The position numbers and the translations under genes were made by a program. From assembly GCA_000747625.2 (NCBI GenBank), contig JQDQ01000177.1, forward strand, positions 1-34,222: a DNA stretch of 34,222 bases. The letters run 5' to 3'. Within the stretch, counting starts at the first letter, position 1; every line of letters begins with the position of its first letter. Shown here piece after piece: positions 1 to 7,245 of the stretch. This DNA is from Smithella sp. SCADC. Lineage in GTDB: Bacteria; Desulfobacterota; Syntrophia; Syntrophales; Smithellaceae. Below the pieces are notes generated by a model that searched no databases, was not told the origin of the DNA, and saw only the letters and a list, made by a program, of their open reading frames with translations.

Positions 1-88
1 CCAGAGCATCATATTTCCCCTCAGGGGTTCCGGTTTCAAATACGTTAATAACGCGCTTGATCAGTTGTTTTGTTTTTTCGTCTATCAT
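1..88 (-). CDS. Unknown protein, N-terminal fragment (runs off window)
   Basis: Only the first 29 codons are in the window; the reading frame is open to the left edge. The ATG at 88 is preceded by AGGAG at good spacing. The peptide begins MIDEKTKQLIKRVIN and continues with an FETGTPEGKYDAL stretch. That stretch reminds me of the N-terminus of chitosanase/GH46-like lysozyme-fold proteins, but too little is present to assign a function. It lies 34 bp downstream of the hemopexin-repeat gene on the same strand and probably shares its transcript. Confidence 0.55.
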   Translation of the reverse strand, partial: MIDEKTKQLIKRVINVFETGTPEGKYDAL

Positions 89-122
89 AGCATGCTCCTG
101 ATTAAATGTGACTGCATCCAAA

Positions 123-470
123 TTACCATTGAAGATTTTCATCAGGGTTTGGACAACGAGGAACTGGCTTGCACACAAAAGCCAGGATAAAAATATTGTC
201 ATCCTCGGTTGTTGTTTGTTTTGTATTTTGTGGTGGTTTCGGCTGAGTGTCCGGGAGCTTCTTTGTAAGAACCGCGTCCGTTAAGACAGGCGTCAAAACC
301 GGTAGTGAAGACGCCCGGTAGATTCCAGGCGCTGAGAGGCTGTGGATACCCCGCATCGATACGTTCAGTAGTCCAGTCGTAGCGGAAGTACTGGTCGCCT
401 TTGAAAAAGTAGGATTTAGCGGCGTATGGGCCACCGCGTTGAGGCTTGCATCGATCCATTGACCTGTCAT
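123..470 (-). pseudogene. Hemopexin-repeat protein, frameshifted twice
   Basis: The ATG at 470 has a strong Shine-Dalgarno site (AAAGGAG, 8 nt spacing) and starts MTGQWIDASLNAV, the end of a hemopexin-like blade. The next blade is then in another frame: KSYFFKGDQYFRYD, followed by IDAGYPQPL and FDACLNG (about 270-425). That is the classic (K)AYFFKGDQYxRYD...DxGYPxPI...DAxLN hemopexin pattern. After this the original frame resumes with a Pro/Thr/Gln-rich linker and a Cys-containing tail ending NPDENLQW. The shifts compensate: about one base is missing near 425-435 and one is extra near 265-280. Unshifted, the frame reads through 115 residues of mostly non-homologous sequence. It could be a true pseudogene or two sequencing errors. 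Bacterial hemopexin repeats usually bind ligands or metals in secreted proteins. The gene follows the conserved promoter/leader shared with the lipoprotein operon. Confidence 0.7.
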
Positions 471-597
471 AATTTGTTCTCCTTTCAGGTGTTTGATTCT
501 GCGTTACTTGTTTGTTGATCCCTGTATGTTTAGGGTCAGAGATTGAAAGATAAGTTTTCAGTCTCCAGCTTAAGTTGCAGATTTATTTTAATGAAAC

Positions 598-633
598 ATG
601 CGGAACCAAAGGCATCATCGACGCCCTCCGCAT
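598..633 (-). other. Conserved 5' leader hairpin (copy 1)
   Basis: On the minus strand an outer stem ATGCGGA/TCCGCAT encloses an inner stem GGGC/GCCT around the loop GTCGATGAT. The same element occurs at 4674-4709, with the inner stem changed to GGAC/GTCT; the third pair switches from G-C to A-U and keeps its pairing. Similarity to copy 2 extends on both sides, over about 570-690. It lies inside the untranslated leader of the hemopexin-repeat gene, about 130 nt before its start codon. Confidence 0.6.
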
Positions 634-660
634 AGAGCTGGACTTTTATTGAATCGCATT

Positions 661-689
661 TTAATAACTCCATTCAATATAAAATGCAA
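661..689 (-). promoter_or_regulatory. Promoter of the hemopexin-gene transcript
   Basis: TTGCAT (684-689) and TATTAA (661-666) are separated by 17 bp, a sigma70-like arrangement. The same boxes and spacing recur at 4737-4765 (TTGCAA, TATTTA), with the spacer end AATGGAGT also conserved. The predicted transcription start is near 654, giving a leader of about 185 nt. Confidence 0.6.
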
Positions 690-737
690 GAAAAAAGTCA
701 AAAGAAAGCATTAAGATTTAAGGGTTAAGAGTTAAGA

Positions 738-755
738 GTGAATGGTGAAGCGTGA
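738..755. repeat. Extragenic GTGAAT-type repeat
   Basis: The 18-mer GTGAATGGTGAAGCGTGA occurs exactly here and again at 32985-33002. Degenerate relatives (GTGAAGAGTGAAGAGTG near 6283-6299) lie in other intergenic regions. It appears to be a dispersed noncoding repeat. Confidence 0.55.
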
Positions 756-770
756 CTTAAAAGAGACTGG

Positions 771-813
771 ATTCCCGCTCCCCGATCAGGTCGAGGACAA
801 GCTTCGCGGGAAT
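771..813. repeat. Extragenic palindromic repeat
   Basis: The arms ATTCCCGC (771-778) and GCGGGAAT (806-813) flank an imperfect CCCCGATC/GTCGAGG core. It resembles the ATTCC...GGAAT intergenic repeats common in related genomes; a divergent relative is at about 33024-33055. It lies between the patatin stop and the hemopexin promoter and could form a hairpin at the 3' end of the patatin mRNA. Confidence 0.5.
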
Positions 814-877
814 GACAAAGAAGAAATATTTCACCCTTACTCAACCCCTTCCCTCCCTCAAGCAAAAAAAAGAGGAT

Positions 878-3184
878 TTATATTTCCATGACTTCTTTCA
901 CGATTAAATCGTCCATGACATCTTTATCCTTCATCATACTCAAGGCAATATGATAGCCTAATTCGCGATATGCCTCGAATTGTTTTTCATTGAAAAATTG
1001 ATCGCTTGTCGGTTCCTCGGGAAAAGAAGGATGCTCTCTCTTATAACCGTAGAGGTCGGCGCTCAGCTCTTCGCAGAACGTCGTATTAATATAAATTAAT
1101 ATCCCCTTGCTGTTGTCGGCATATATTATTTTAGCCTTCAGAAAGCCCTTTTTCGCCACTTTAACCTGATTTATTTCCTGTGATGGCGTAAGATCTTTCA
1201 GATCTTCATTATTAATTGTAATTAGAGCTCCAAAGTCGGTGCGCACCTTTTGCATTGCATTAGCTAGCTCGGAAAAAGTGTATTGGGGATCAACCGCGCC
1301 GTCGCAGACAATGATTAGTTTCAATCTGCGGCGAATCATTTCATACAGGGCAAGATTTTCAAAATGACCGCCATCCGTCAGCTGGAGAAAATATGCCTTC
1401 TCATTTAATCTGTAACGAAAGATAATTTCCCACAGGCCGGGCCAAAAATAATTCGGCACGGGAGGTCTGATCGCGCCTTCCGATTCGTGAGGATTAGGAT
1501 TGGGTACCCAGTAACCAAGACGTAGATTTAACATCCCCATTAGTATTGATAAAAACGGCTGACGCGTAATTCCATCTCCGCCGCCACCCGCATCCGGATT
1601 TACGGCAGCTCCCGAAATTGCCATAGCGGAAGCAAGGGTCATTTCTCCCCCCATGTATTTCTCGGTTTTGAGCCATCCCGTAGCATTGCCGCCGCAATAC
1701 AGGGGACTCATAATAAAATTGTCACCACCGCGACCGCGGAATTTCGCTCTTTTGGCGGATGCAAGAACCACGTTTGTATTGATGATGTGATACGGACCGG
1801 AATATTCGGCATTTTCTTCGTTGCCGCACATTTCATGTAGCCTTTTTGCATTCGCTTCTTCGGTCTTGTGCGACCTTTCATAATTGTCTGCTAATATACT
1901 TGCCACATCGGGCATGAATGTTTCCATCAGCCGGTCACGGTAATAACGGTGGACGGACACATGATTTAAATTGACCACAAGCGCAAAGATTACAACCACA
2001 AGCGCGAGGATCACAGCCACATTAACTGGAAACAAAATTGGTATAACCAGTGATGCCTGATAGGCAAGAATCAGTATCCCGAATAAAAGGGCAGCGGCGC
2101 CGACACCTGCAAAAAGACCAATGGGAATTTTACTCGCCTTGACTTTGTTTGTTTTGAAAAAGGCCGCAATGCTGGATATGACACCGATAATACCGGATAT
2201 GATACCGATAATGATGGAAATAACAGAAAAAGATTTTAATTCCTTCCCTGTGATTAAGGGATATATGGTTTTTAAATTATCTGGTGTCAGATTTTCTTTT
2301 ATCCATACACTTACAAAGGGTATGCTGCCCAAAACGGCCAATGCGAGAGCCAAAGGCAACAGAAATCCCGCTAATTTTTCATAACCGCGGCGCATTAAAT
2401 AAGCCCGGTTCTTTGTACGTCTGAAAAAATATGTTCCGAGGGAATAAAGCGGTAGGGTTACAAGATATGTTGCCAACACCAAAGATGCTATTAACAGGAA
2501 ACAGTTTAAATCCGGAGGCACACATAAGAATTTAAACTTATTAAGAAATAAAAAAAGAAGAACGCACAACGCAAAATACGTGACCAGTCCCAGGGCAATT
2601 CCGCGCAGCAAAACCGCTATAAGCGAAAAGATGTTGATGCCGCCGCCGGGAGTAAGGTATTTGGCATTTTGCCGTAGATAATGCAGCAGTTTACCGCGGA
2701 TATTCGTGCTTATAGAGCCGTTTATCCATTCTAGCAGAGAAACGCCAGGCAGAGACACATCAGCTTGCTTGCCATACTCTTTACCGCACATCGGATAAGT
2801 TACATAAGGAAAATTTTTGGGGCTGGTATCGAAGGGAATCGGACTGCCGTCTTTCAATTTCCATTTTTTGCTCAAAAGCCAGGTGAGACTGGTACCGATA
2901 TATCCGCCGCCGGATACTGTTGAAAGATAGTCTATTTTACTCAACCAGTTTTTGTAAGCCAGCGCCTGCATGATGCCCAGAGAAAAACTGGCGGAACGTA
3001 TTCCTCCGCCGGAAAGAGCGAGGCCCGCGAGATTATTTGTTTCCGTTATTTCCTTTCCTTTTCTTTTGCTGATTAACTTCAATTCGGCATCGATAACTTT
3101 TTGTGCTCCAAAATAAATGGGGTCTTCACTGTTGCCTGCCACATAAGAACTGTTTTTGTCCTGTTTCTTAACGCCTTTCCCCAT
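878..3184 (-). CDS. Patatin-like phospholipase, multi-pass membrane protein
   Basis: A predicted lipid acyl hydrolase of 768 residues. The oxyanion-hole motif SGGGIRS is at about residues 58-64, and the nucleophile Ser sits in STVSGGGYIG at about residue 91, a variant of GxSxG. The partner Asp is in TDGGHFEN at about residue 606, giving the patatin Ser-Asp dyad. Between the two halves are several hydrophobic segments (about residues 190-420), so the catalytic domain is split by a membrane region. This is much longer than single-domain patatins (about 300 residues). The ATG at 3184 is chosen over one nine codons upstream because AGGAGG lies 7 nt before it. It follows the small helical-protein gene by 126 bp, with an inverted repeat between. 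The catalytic family is clear; the substrate and the role of the membrane insert are unknown. Confidence 0.88.
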   Translation of the reverse strand: MGKGVKKQDKNSSYVAGNSEDPIYFGAQKVIDAELKLISKRKGKEITETNNLAGLALSGGGIRSASFSLGIMQALAYKNWLSKIDYLSTVSGGGYIGTSLTWLLSKKWKLKDGSPIPFDTSPKNFPYVTYPMCGKEYGKQADVSLPGVSLLEWINGSISTNIRGKLLHYLRQNAKYLTPGGGINIFSLIAVLLRGIALGLVTYFALCVLLFLFLNKFKFLCVPPDLNCFLLIASLVLATYLVTLPLYSLGTYFFRRTKNRAYLMRRGYEKLAGFLLPLALALAVLGSIPFVSVWIKENLTPDNLKTIYPLITGKELKSFSVISIIIGIISGIIGVISSIAAFFKTNKVKASKIPIGLFAGVGAAALLFGILILAYQASLVIPILFPVNVAVILALVVVIFALVVNLNHVSVHRYYRDRLMETFMPDVASILADNYERSHKTEEANAKRLHEMCGNEENAEYSGPYHIINTNVVLASAKRAKFRGRGGDNFIMSPLYCGGNATGWLKTEKYMGGEMTLASAMAISGAAVNPDAGGGGDGITRQPFLSILMGMLNLRLGYWVPNPNPHESEGAIRPPVPNYFWPGLWEIIFRYRLNEKAYFLQLTDGGHFENLALYEMIRRRLKLIIVCDGAVDPQYTFSELANAMQKVRTDFGALITINNEDLKDLTPSQEINQVKVAKKGFLKAKIIYADNSKGILIYINTTFCEELSADLYGYKREHPSFPEEPTSDQFFNEKQFEAYRELGYHIALSMMKDKDVMDDLIVKEVMEI

Positions 3185-3249
3185 AACTTTCCTCCTGCAA
3201 TTATACGGCAATTGATATTTTATTAAGTCTATCGGTTATGATGTCGGTT

Positions 3250-3272
3250 AATGGACATTACCGATGTCCATT
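3250..3272. other. Perfect 9-bp inverted repeat upstream of patatin gene
   Basis: AATGGACAT and ATGTCCATT are separated by five bases. It lies between the small helical-protein gene and the patatin gene, 66 bp before the patatin start. No T-run follows on the minus strand, so it looks more like an operator or an mRNA hairpin setting the expression ratio than an intrinsic terminator. Confidence 0.45.
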
Positions 3273-3310
3273 CGAATATCGCAGAGATGAAACTTTTCTA
3301 ATGCTTTATT

Positions 3311-3637
3311 TTAAATACATGCTGAGGCGGCTGCTATCTCTACTACTTTAGTTATCAGATCGATAGCCTGCTTTACCCGTTTGATCGCGTCACCAACTTT
3401 AGAAATATTCTTATCCGCTTCATTAACTGCCGTTATTGCTTTATTTAGACCATCTATGGCTTTTTTGTACGCTGGCTTTTCGCATTCGAGATCTTGAACA
3501 ATAGCAACCATCGCAAGCTTGATCAGCTTATCCTGTTGAATCAACAACTGCCTGCTGGAAATACCTGACTGTTTAACAGCAAGGTTGTTGACGCGCGATG
3601 CCAGGCCGGCAGTTTTTTCCACTAATTCATGACTCAT
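3311..3637 (-). CDS. Small all-helical protein of unknown function
   Basis: 108 residues, starting MSHELVEKTAGLASRVNN; the ATG at 3637 has GGAGG 8 nt upstream, better than the GTG five codons earlier. The sequence is Ala/Lys/Val-rich with heptad-like spacing and predicts long amphipathic helices (KKAIDGLNKAITAVNEADK and later). It ends ...VVEIAAASACI. It has no signal peptide and I do not recognise the family. It starts 18 bp after the lipoprotein stop, so the two are surely cotranscribed, and both have a four-helix or coiled-coil look. It may be a structural partner or chaperone of the lipoprotein or the patatin, but that is inference. Confidence 0.7.
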   Translation of the reverse strand: MSHELVEKTAGLASRVNNLAVKQSGISSRQLLIQQDKLIKLAMVAIVQDLECEKPAYKKAIDGLNKAITAVNEADKNISKVGDAIKRVKQAIDLITKVVEIAAASACI

Positions 3638-3655
3638 GGTATCTACCTCCACTTA

Positions 3656-4546
3656 TTATTTTGTCTGAGACAGGCTTCTATAGAATTTATTCACTCTCTG
3701 GACCTCCTGTACCAAGCCTTTCAGCGCTTCAATGCTATTTTGTTTTTGATCTAATGAAACTCTTATTTCTTTATGCGCGGCAGGTATTTTTTCTATTCCT
3801 TTGTTGATTGCATCCAGTGATGCCGATATCTCCTCGATTTCCTGCAATTGATCGGCAATATTTTTGTCATAGTCATAACGAAGGGGCGAGTTGTATTGGG
3901 GCCTGGCTGCATTTGCATGTAAAATGATTGATTCGCGGGCCTTTTCAATAAACCCTTTAATTTTTGTATTGCTTCCCGTTAGGAGCTTCGTAAGTGTTTG
4001 CAAATCCTCCTGTGACGAATCCATGATGGTTTTTAATGCATCAATTCGCTTTGCTTCAACGATGGGCCGGCTTAATGTATCAACCAGTGTTCCAAAAATT
4101 CCTGCAACTTTTGCGGCGTTAGCAGCATCAACAGCATTTGTTTTTTCTATCAATGTTTGCAGGCTGCTTGAAAGTTCTATGGAAGCCTTGTCGATATCTG
4201 ACGCATAATCTTTTGAAGCCAGTACACTCAATACATTCAGGTATTTTACAAGAACCTCGAAAGCTTGCTCTCTGTATCTCAGAGAAGGGGTAATATCAAA
4301 ACTCTGTCCACCTATCAACGGCTTGAAGGTGTTTAAATCTATCGGCTTGTCTTCAGCCGCGGTTACGACAAAACGTGCCTGAAGTTTTTCAATTCGCGTG
4401 TACGTGTCCGTTGTATTCGTTAAAAGAGACTGGCTTGAATCCTTCAGCACCTTGTATTTGCCAACCGGTGCACTTGCGCAGGCCGAAAGAACTATGACGC
4501 AGAATAAAGACATCAGAGTAAGTCGACCAATTTTTATCTTTTTCAT
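3656..4546 (-). CDS. Coiled-coil lipoprotein of unknown function
   Basis: 296 residues. The N-terminus is a lipoprotein signal with positive residues, a hydrophobic stretch and the lipobox LSAC (Cys at about residue 22), so the mature protein should be lipid-anchored. Position +2 is Ala, which favours outer-membrane sorting. The remainder is helical with coiled-coil-like runs (about residues 225-290) and no enzyme motif. AAGGAG lies 10 nt before the ATG. It is first in the minus-strand operon with the small helical protein and the patatin phospholipase, and is driven by the promoter/leader at 4674-4765. I do not recognise a named family. Confidence 0.8.
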   Translation of the reverse strand: MKKIKIGRLTLMSLFCVIVLSACASAPVGKYKVLKDSSQSLLTNTTDTYTRIEKLQARFVVTAAEDKPIDLNTFKPLIGGQSFDITPSLRYREQAFEVLVKYLNVLSVLASKDYASDIDKASIELSSSLQTLIEKTNAVDAANAAKVAGIFGTLVDTLSRPIVEAKRIDALKTIMDSSQEDLQTLTKLLTGSNTKIKGFIEKARESIILHANAARPQYNSPLRYDYDKNIADQLQEIEEISASLDAINKGIEKIPAAHKEIRVSLDQKQNSIEALKGLVQEVQRVNKFYRSLSQTK

Positions 4547-4673
4547 AACGAAATTACTCCTTTTAGTTAATTTGACATAATTTGAAAAATTGTAATATAC
4601 AGGTCACGGGGTCAGGCCTTTAAATATAAAATTTCAGCTCTCCGTTAACATTGCTAATTTATTTCAGTGAAAC

Positions 4674-4709
4674 ATGCGGAACCACAGACATCATCGACGT
4701 CCTCCGCAT
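4674..4709 (-). other. Conserved 5' leader hairpin (copy 2)
   Basis: Same architecture as 598-633: outer stem ATGCGGA/TCCGCAT, inner stem GGAC/GTCT, invariant loop GTCGATGAT. Conserved flanks continue downstream (TGTTTCA, AAATAAAT) and upstream to the promoter. It lies about 130 nt before the lipoprotein start codon. No known riboswitch class matches by eye. Confidence 0.6.
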
Positions 4710-4736
4710 AATGCAGGGTAAATTCGAATCGCGTAT

Positions 4737-4765
4737 TAAATAACTCCATTTAGAGATCATTGCAA
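4737..4765 (-). promoter_or_regulatory. Promoter of the lipoprotein-patatin operon
   Basis: TTGCAA (4760-4765) and TATTTA (4737-4742) with a 17-bp spacer, mirroring 661-689. The predicted start is near 4730, leaving a leader of about 185 nt. The rest of the 4547-4913 gap holds no supportable gene. Confidence 0.6.
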
Positions 4766-4913
4766 GAAAAAACAGGAAATCAATGACAAAATCCCTCTTT
4801 CGAGGGGGGTAAGGTGGAGATAGAAATTAGTTATTCAATAACACCATCCTTTTATAGAGGGTTGGAAAGAATTTTTATTCCTGAGTTTCCCTTGGGCAAG
4901 GAAACTGATCTGG

Positions 4914-6109
4914 TTATTTGCTTTTCAACACGGGGAAAACCAACTTGCCTCCATGCTCGCCGATGAGTGAGACCACCGGCAGGCAAAAGAAAATCAAGGC
5001 CGGCACAATCAAATCCGGCCCGGCAGGGTTTTGCAGGATTGCGGGCTTGACTATGAGGGCCGCCATAATGATCAGATCGGCAATCAACAACAAAAAGGAA
5101 AAAATAGTTTTCCTTTGAAAAGCACGGGCACGGCAGCCGGCAGATAAAAAGCTGCCAGAAGCAGCAAAGCAAAAAAGGCCGGCCGGAATTCGCGCTGATT
5201 TTGCATTCCCTGAATGAGATAGGCAATGATTAGCAATATTCCTGTCAGATGATGAACACGGATGGTCAGCAAATTTGCCGGTATCAGCAGAGATGGTTCG
5301 TTGAAGTACTTGCTCAGGATTCTGAATGCCCGCACTGTCCAGGGCAGAGTTACAAAAGCAAGATAAATCCAAAAACTTGCCATATTCAATAGCGGTGCAA
5401 ATAAAATTGTTGAATATGCCAAAGTCATGGCGATACCGTAAAGCCAGAGAGCTTTTTCCGCGCCGAACCTGACAACCAGATTATTTTTACCTGCCGCTGC
5501 GTCGTCGTTTCTGTCCGGTATTTCGTTGATTATTATCATGGCAAACATCATGAAGCCCGGAGGTAACAAAACCAGAAAGGCCTCCCGGGAAAAAGAAATC
5601 GTCTGCACGACAAAGGCTCCCATGCCGATGGTGAAACTGAAATTGATTAATTGAGAAATTTCTCCAAGACCGCGGTAGCCGTAGCGGATCGGCGGCGCTG
5701 TGTAGAAGTAGGAACTTCCCATGCCGAGGCAACCGAAGGCAAGTATCCACCATGTCTGAACCGCGCAAAGATACAGTCCGATGAAGATGGTCAACAGATA
5801 GAAAGATGTAAAAACCATGCGCATATGTTTGTGCTGAATCATGCCTCTGGTTAATGTGCCGCTGCCGCCGGCATAGGGATTTTTTTTACCGGGGCAATCG
5901 ACGGCGGCGTGATAATCGAAATAGTCGTCAGTCATATTCAACGCGATATGGTTGAGCGTCACTCCCAGCACTGTCAGCAAGAAAAACCATTGATTCATGA
6001 AACCGGTGAGCGCCCAGGCCACAACTGTGCCCAAAATGGCCGGCAGAAAACTGGCAGGGACAAAATGATAACGAAAGGCAATCCACCATACTTTAATCAA
6101 TTCTCGCAT
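4914..6109 (-). CDS. UbiA-family prenyltransferase, frameshifted near the 3' end
   Basis: A multi-pass membrane protein that transfers an isoprenoid chain to an aromatic or quinone-type acceptor. The first Asp-rich motif is in NMTDDYFDYHAAVD, followed by the YAGGSGTLTRG stretch; the second is NEIPDRNDDAAAGK. These are typical of the MenA/UbiA superfamily. The uninterrupted frame stops at 5084 after GKLFFPFCC. In another frame, from about 5105 to 4914, two more hydrophobic helices continue (TIFSFLLLIADLIIM and later). This implies one base is missing in the A4 (5108-5111) or T6 (5099-5104) run of the coding strand. Repaired, the protein has about 398 residues, longer than the usual 290-310. 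The start at 6109 (MRELIKVWW) is chosen by homology-like content; its ribosome site is poor. Acceptor substrate unknown; menaquinone synthesis is one option. Confidence 0.75.
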
Positions 6110-6206
6110 TCCCCGTGCTTCAGCAAGTGCGTTACTGTGTCGTATTCGTAAATCTTTCAGCGACTTTATTGCGGTTAGTGAAAGGATTTTGTTTTTCACG
6201 CCTAAT

Positions 6207-6235
6207 TTGTAACACAAGGATAATCAGTCTGTCAA
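6207..6235 (-). promoter_or_regulatory. Promoter for the UbiA-family gene
   Basis: A consensus TTGACA (6230-6235) and TTACAA (6207-6212) are 17 bp apart on the minus strand. The predicted start is near 6200, upstream of the UbiA-family gene. This supports an internal start codon such as 6109 rather than the TTG at 6217, which would lie within the promoter. Confidence 0.5.
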
Positions 6236-6336
6236 AAGAGATTTACCGGCAACGGTATGATAAACGATCAACGTTTAAACGGTGAAGAGTGAAGAGTGTC
6301 CCACTCCGCTTGCTCTCAGCGAGTGTCAATATGCTA

Positions 6337-6368
6337 TTTCCCCCTGCGGCAGAGGCCGCAGGGGGAAA
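6337..6368. terminator. Strong 14-bp GC-rich hairpin
   Basis: TTTCCCCCTGCGGC (6337-6350) pairs perfectly with 6355-6368 across the tetraloop AGAG. It lies between the nickel operon end and the UbiA gene. On the plus strand an AT-rich but not uniform T stretch follows (TATTTATTTTC). It may be a terminator or mRNA-stabilising stem; without a clean U-tract the call is tentative. Confidence 0.4.
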
Positions 6369-6578
6369 CTAAGCAAACTATTTATTTTCTATCATAAGAT
6401 TCAAGTATTTATTACGGATTGAAATCTTGCATATTTGCGAAGATTGATGGTTTGTTTTTTACAGGAAGTTATCGATTAAATTTACACTCACTGTCAGACC
6501 AAATTCTGTTTGAGGCAACTTAATGAATGCGTCGGATCGGCGCAATGTAATTTAATCCCCAAGTTACCTCGATTGCAA

Positions 6579-6742
6579 CACCCTTTTCCCTTCAAAGGAT
6601 AACGAGGCGGCAAAGAGGAGGCTCCGCATGCGTATTATACATACGTTGAGGACCCGGCATACGCCGGGCAAGATGCCGACAACCCCGGCCTGCGCCGGGG
6701 CAGGTTGCGCCAACAAAGTTAGCCACAGAAGGGAAAAGGGTG
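6579..6742. repeat. Structured element bounded by 15-bp inverted repeats
   Basis: CACCCTTTTCCCTTC (6579-6593) is the exact reverse complement of 6728-6742. Inside are several palindromes: CGTAT/ATACG (6631-6645), CCCGGC/GCCGGG (6653-6668), CCCCGGC/GCCGGGG (6683-6700) and GTTG/CAAC (6704-6714). The right arm abuts the nikR stop codon. The layout fits a MITE-like insertion or a composite REP element; as RNA it would fold into a multi-branched structure at the end of the nikR mRNA. No coding frame is supported. The remainder of the gap (6369-6578) is AT-rich and without a recognisable feature. Confidence 0.5.
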
Positions 6743-7159
6743 TCAGGGTAAATCTTTCCCCTTCGTTGCCATCATAAACCCCGCGTGCTTTACGCTCTTG
6801 ATGGACTTCAGTTTCTGATAAAGCTCCTCAATTTCTTTTGACTTGCCTTTGGTCACGATAATTTCAAAACAATTATGATGATCGAGATGAATATGCTGTG
6901 TGGAGAGAATGCAGGCATGATAATCATGCTGGACATCTAAAACCTTGGTGACTAATTCTCTTGTATGGTGATCATAAACGAGCGTTATCGCGCCGGTAAC
7001 TTCCTTATTTTCCGTCCATTCCTTCTTGACCAGTTCCTCACGAATCATATCGCGCAAAGCTTCGGACCGATTGGTGTATTTATGTTTTTTAATATGATTG
7101 TCAAATTTTACCAAAAGATCTTCTTCCAGTGATACACCAAAACGAACAAGATTGGACAT
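6743..7159 (-). CDS. nikR: Nickel-responsive regulator NikR
   Basis: 138 residues, the normal length. An N-terminal ribbon-helix-helix DNA-binding domain (VRFGVSLEEDLLVKFD...NRSEALRDMIRE, about residues 5-45) is followed by an ACT-like metal-binding domain. The nickel ligands line up with E. coli NikR His76/His87/His89/Cys95 as His78, His89, His91 and Cys97 (in QHDYHACIL, THIHL-type and HHNC contexts). NikR represses nickel uptake genes when nickel is sufficient. The gene has its own promoter with an overlapping palindrome (7185-7224), consistent with autoregulation. It is last of the nickel-uptake block on the minus strand, 86 bp after the radical SAM gene. GGGAGG precedes the ATG. Confidence 0.93.
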   Translation of the reverse strand: MSNLVRFGVSLEEDLLVKFDNHIKKHKYTNRSEALRDMIREELVKKEWTENKEVTGAITLVYDHHTRELVTKVLDVQHDYHACILSTQHIHLDHHNCFEIIVTKGKSKEIEELYQKLKSIKSVKHAGFMMATKGKDLP

Positions 7160-7184
7160 AATAGTTCCTCCCTTTCCAGAGTGC

Positions 7185-7224
7185 GTGTTTTACAAAGATA
7201 CAAATAACACTACCCAATAGTCAA
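7185..7224 (-). promoter_or_regulatory. nikR promoter with candidate NikR operator
   Basis: TTGACT (7219-7224) serves as -35, with a weaker -10 around 7195-7201. Overlapping it, 7185-7210 contains GTGTTAT, 12 bp, AAAACAC: an inverted repeat of GTGTT/AACAC spanning 26 bp. A second site with the same span lies upstream of the TonB receptor (13131-13156). NikR sites in non-enteric bacteria are reported as GTGTTAC-type half-sites, so autoregulation is likely. Confidence 0.55.
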
Positions 7225-7245
7225 GAAAATTTTGCCATTCGTCAG

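Noticed and set aside
598-633. c-di-GMP (GEMM) or another known riboswitch in the leader
   Set aside because: The conserved GEMM core and tetraloop receptor are absent; only two nested stems are seen.
2121-2384. Plus-strand open frame of 87 codons
   Set aside because: Antisense to the membrane region of the patatin gene; no ribosome site and composition mirrors the real gene.
6579-6742. Known NiCo riboswitch near nikR
   Set aside because: The element is downstream of the nikR stop, has terminal inverted repeats, and does not show the four-way junction consensus I would expect.
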